From the NCBI GenBank assembly GCA_009827205.1, contig WUAK01000112.1:1-8532 (forward strand): 8,532 bases of DNA, given 5' to 3'. The first letter of the stretch is position 1. Each line of letters begins with the position of its first letter. This document shows, in pieces, positions 5,696-8,532 of this stretch. A program made the translations under genes and the position numbers. The notes under the pieces are model-generated. The model was not told the DNA's origin. It worked only from the letters and a program-made list of their open reading frames with translations, and ran no database searches. Source of the stretch: Phycisphaeraceae bacterium. Lineage in GTDB: Bacteria > Planctomycetota > Phycisphaerae > Phycisphaerales > UBA1924.

Positions 5696-8532
5696 TCAGC
5701 AGCCTGCATTGTAGTTGCTAATCCAGGCGGTGAAGTCAGTTGGAGAGCACTCGGCGTCACTGTTCTGGTCGCATCCTGTGGATTGGTTGTTGAACGCATT
5801 GATCCAGGCGGTGAAATCGGTGGGAGAGAGCATGCCGTCGCCGTTCACATCTGCCAGGCATGATTCGGTGACGTTGAGCACGACCCAGGCGGGGGCGCTG
5901 TAAGCGATGGTTCCGCCGTTGTTGCCGTTTGCGTCTGCCGTGATGTCGCAGAGAGCACGGTACGTAAACCGGTCCTGCCCGATGTAACCCGCATTAGGTG
6001 TGTAGCTGAATGTGCCGTCGGCGTTGAACGTGACATGCCCGTGACTCGGGCTGACATACCCGGGGTCGCCTGGGCCGAAGCCAGTGTCGACTTCGATCGG
6101 CCTGAATTCGCGGACGACCTGACCGTTAATGACATCTTGCGATCGAAGCTGCCTGATGTCGTTGTCCAGCACACTCTGCGTGTTCCCGGCTCGGTGTGTT
6201 GCGAACGAATCATCGATCGCGAGCCTGTCCGAGTGGTCTCGTAGATTCTTGAGTTCTTCCAAGGACCAGCGGAAATAGGGAGCCGACTCATCGGGCAGAT
6301 CAAGAGCGTTGGCGAGTTCCTCTCGGAGAGTTTCAGCATTGATGAACAGCTGATCACCCAGGCTGCGTATATCAAATGACGGGTTGCCCCAGCCGCTGTT
6401 ATCCGCTGATTCGAAACGATCGATCAGTCCCGGGAGTGTCTCTGAACGCATACCCAGTTCCAACAAACTGGCTTCGCTGCTCGTGGCGTTTGGACCGCCT
6501 GGGACTCCTCGCAGAATTGCCCGGGCGATCGTGCTGTTCTCTAGAAGGCTAGGGCGTACGAGAGCTACATAGGCGTCGATTACAGCTTCGATATCGTCAA
6601 GCCCCGCGGCAGCTTGAGCGATAGATGTAGTCTCATCTGCTAGTTTGAGTTTGATCGTGTTACGGATCTGCGAGCGGATCGTACGGATGTCTTCTTGGTA
6701 CAGAGTAATGGCTTCGGGATTCTCGTCAATCCCGTCGCTGATGAACTTCACTCGGGCGAGACCAGTCCCGCCTGTTGCTGAGTAGACGTATGGCGACGTA
6801 CCGAGAAGGCCAGGCAGTGCGAGCGAGTTGTTCCACGGAGACGAGAAAACAGTGTTGCCGGCCGCCTGAACATCCAGAAAGATGTTCCCAGCGTCGCCAA
6901 CATTCGTCGGTGGGTTGGGGATCCAGTTACCCGAGTTGAAGAGATCCAACTCGCGGAGATACGTCATCCGTCGCCGAATGTCGTACTCTCCGGCGGTTGG
7001 TTGGGTGCTGTCGAGGCTCATTTCGAACACGATGTTCCACTTCCGATCGTCCACGCGTGAGTTGTACCAGTGGATCGGTCTGACACCGCCGCCAAGGGCT
7101 TGGCGAACGAGAGATCTTGTCTGGGCTCCGAGAATCACATGGGCGAAGTTGGATCCAGTCGGGCCCGGCACGTTTGCTCGTGCGAGGTGGGAGTATCCCT
7201 GGACATAATCACCAACTGTTGGTGCCCCGGTAATGAGATCTGAAGAAGGACCTCCCCAGCCCGTGATAATCCGGTCGATGTCGTCTACGAGCGGAGCCAG
7301 GTTTTGTTCAAAGTCATCGGCCCAGAGGTTGAGCGATACCGTTCCATTGCTCAATGGTGTCGCGAAGTCATTCGCCAGAGCTCGTTCGATCTCTGAGTTG
7401 ATCTCAGCTTGCAGCGCGCTTGCTGCGAGCTGGTACTCATTTATGAGGTTCACGAAAATCGTGTATTCAGGAATTGGGTTATTGTTGTCGTCCACGAAGC
7501 CGTAGAATCCGGTCTGGCGAAGAACATCGATCGACCGCTCAAGCTTCTCCCCTTCGGCGATCATGTCGTCAATATCGCGGGGTGAGGATGTCTGGTTGCT
7601 GATCCATTTGGCGAAATACCACGGGCTCTCGCTTGCAAGCTGTGTGTAAGCGGTGGCTGATAGGCTCCATGGCTCGGGACCGACTACTTCGGGGTCAAGT
7701 CCGGCAGTGCTGTCCAGGAACGGTGGGGCGAACGCGAGCAATTCCGCGAGCCGGCCCGAAATAGCACCATCACCGATGGTCTCGTCGGCTTCAGAGAGGA
7801 TAAATGGGTTCGATGCGTTACCGACGAATGCAGTGTCGTCTGCGGTCGATGTCGCGGCAGTGAAGAATAGATTTGCAGCAGTATCAAACCCGCCGACCCA
7901 TGGCAGATCAGCATTGTTCTGTCGAGCTCCAAGATAGAGATCGACTCCGATGTTGAAGAGCTGATTCAGCTCGTCTCGGCCTATGGCACGCACAGTGTCA
8001 TCGAGCCGACGGATTGCATTGGACTGGTCAAGAAGCACATCGACCGCAAAGTCAACCGTAGCACTCAGGTCGAGCACAGCCTCGAATTGATCATTGAGCG
8101 AGGCAAAGAGCACATCGAGCTTGGCATCAACACGATCGAACCTGCCATCGATGCGCTGCTCCATCTCGATCAGCTGTCCTTGGAGTTGTGTGATCTGGTT
8201 GTAGATGTCGCCGTTGGTTCGGCCGCCAAGGATGTTGCTGTCGCTGATCCCAAGGATCTTGATGAGCCCGTCCGTGGTGGTGATGAACGGGCCGACTGCT
8301 CCTGCGGCGTTGCCCGCGGCGAAGAGCGTACGCAGTTTCGAAGCCGCGACACCAAGCTTGGCAGCGGCAACACCTGTCGAGAGGGCGTTGCTTATACCGA
8401 TCGCACTCGAGCCGGTCTCGTGAGCTTCGAACACAAGCTCTGCGGGCTGCTGGATGTCGTTGTAGAGCAAGAACGAGTTCGCAAGGAGGGTTGTGCGAGG
8501 AGCCGACGTCGCACGAATGTCTTCACGCATAT
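5696..8532 (-). CDS. Giant GC-type dockerin protein with cadherin/Ig-like domain, unknown body (5' end outside window)
   Basis: The 944 visible codons run off the right edge. The first ATG in frame is at 8530 with only two bases before it, and no signal peptide is visible, so the true start is probably beyond the window. Counting from that ATG, residues 45-105 are Ala/Gly-rich and helical. Residues 109-168 look coiled-coil, with hydrophobics at 113, 116, 120, 123, 127, 134, 138, 141 and 145. Residues 170-770 match nothing I recognise. Residues 773-888 form a cadherin/VCBS-like beta-sandwich (DDSFAT...GHVTFNADGTFSYTPNAGYIGQDRFTY). Residues 891-944 are a dockerin with two calcium loops, D894/N896/D898/D905 and D921/N923/D925/D932, each followed by FTAWI, ending in Gly-Cys. 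All five cysteines (861, 891, 920, 928, 944) are C-terminal, suggesting disulfides and an extracytoplasmic site. Its function is unknown; surface or secreted attachment is inferred from the dockerin. Confidence 0.88.
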   Translation of the reverse strand, partial: MREDIRATSAPRTTLLANSFLLYNDIQQPAELVFEAHETGSSAIGISNALSTGVAAAKLGVAASKLRTLFAAGNAAGAVGPFITTTDGLIKILGISDSNILGGRTNGDIYNQITQLQGQLIEMEQRIDGRFDRVDAKLDVLFASLNDQFEAVLDLSATVDFAVDVLLDQSNAIRRLDDTVRAIGRDELNQLFNIGVDLYLGARQNNADLPWVGGFDTAANLFFTAATSTADDTAFVGNASNPFILSEADETIGDGAISGRLAELLAFAPPFLDSTAGLDPEVVGPEPWSLSATAYTQLASESPWYFAKWISNQTSSPRDIDDMIAEGEKLERSIDVLRQTGFYGFVDDNNNPIPEYTIFVNLINEYQLAASALQAEINSEIERALANDFATPLSNGTVSLNLWADDFEQNLAPLVDDIDRIITGWGGPSSDLITGAPTVGDYVQGYSHLARANVPGPTGSNFAHVILGAQTRSLVRQALGGGVRPIHWYNSRVDDRKWNIVFEMSLDSTQPTAGEYDIRRRMTYLRELDLFNSGNWIPNPPTNVGDAGNIFLDVQAAGNTVFSSPWNNSLALPGLLGTSPYVYSATGGTGLARVKFISDGIDENPEAITLYQEDIRTIRSQIRNTIKLKLADETTSIAQAAAGLDDIEAVIDAYVALVRPSLLENSTIARAILRGVPGGPNATSSEASLLELGMRSETLPGLIDRFESADNSGWGNPSFDIRSLGDQLFINAETLREELANALDLPDESAPYFRWSLEELKNLRDHSDRLAIDDSFATHRAGNTQSVLDNDIRQLRSQDVINGQVVREFRPIEVDTGFGPGDPGYVSPSHGHVTFNADGTFSYTPNAGYIGQDRFTYRALCDITADANGNNGGTIAYSAPAWVVLNVTESCLADVNGDGMLSPTDFTAWINAFNNQSTGCDQNSDAECSPTDFTAWISNYNAGC
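5721..5839 (-). repeat. Duplicated dockerin half-site (two calcium-loop segments)
   Basis: Bases 5721-5758 and 5802-5839 match at 30 of 38 positions by hand, 81 bases (27 codons) apart. They encode the two SPTDFTAWI segments of the dockerin. The first loop is canonical (DVNGDG). The second reads DQNSDA, with Ala replacing the usual Gly at position six but all Asp/Asn ligands kept. The DNA similarity reflects the internal duplication that defines dockerins. Confidence 0.8.

Noticed and set aside
3149..8532. Compositional shift suggesting horizontal transfer of the right half
   Set aside because: Hand counts of a few 60-base lines range widely in both halves (50% and 67% in secA, 47% and 52% in the right half), so no reliable boundary can be claimed.
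1..8532. CRISPR array or other regularly spaced DNA repeats
   Set aside because: The only repeated DNA found is the two-copy dockerin segment, which is coding; there are no spaced direct repeats.

Overview
The window looks like chromosomal DNA from a planctomycete, most likely the class Phycisphaerae or a close relative. Four things suggest this. A membrane-anchored Ser/Thr kinase with a C-terminal TPR array follows the standard planctomycete architecture. A very large secreted-type protein ends in the two-loop, Cys-terminated 'GC-type' dockerin common in that group. A pseudopilin carries the FTLIELLVVI leader typical of the phylum. SecA is enlarged by insertions and lacks the usual zinc-binding tail. 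This assignment is inference from protein style; no 16S rRNA or marker phylogeny is available here.

Layout. From 1 to 1960 (+) lies the C-terminal part of secA, cut by the left window edge. After a 96-base gap, 2057-2869 (+) encodes a GspG-like pseudopilin with its own Shine-Dalgarno. A tRNA-Pro(CGG) gene occupies 2946-3019 (+). A 129-base convergent intergenic region (3020-3148) holds three hairpin-forming inverted repeats. From 3149 to 5617 (-) lies a complete kinase/TPR receptor gene. A 78-base gap follows, containing a strong terminator-like hairpin. From 5696 to the right edge (-) is the C-terminal 944 codons of a giant dockerin-bearing protein with an unrecognised body; its N-terminus is beyond the window.

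Function. The left half is envelope-trafficking and housekeeping: SecA powers Sec-dependent export, the pseudopilin belongs to the type II secretion/type IV pilus-like class, and the tRNA decodes CCG. The right half is accessory surface biology. The dockerin protein is probably exported and anchored or assembled outside the cytoplasmic membrane, and the downstream kinase is predicted to display nine TPR units outside the membrane. The two minus-strand genes share orientation, but the hairpin between them argues against simple co-transcription, so a functional pairing is only a hypothesis.

I see no CRISPR array, transposase, integrase, phage gene or obvious defence system. The least explained items are the body of the dockerin protein and the repeated wing-like units inside SecA.
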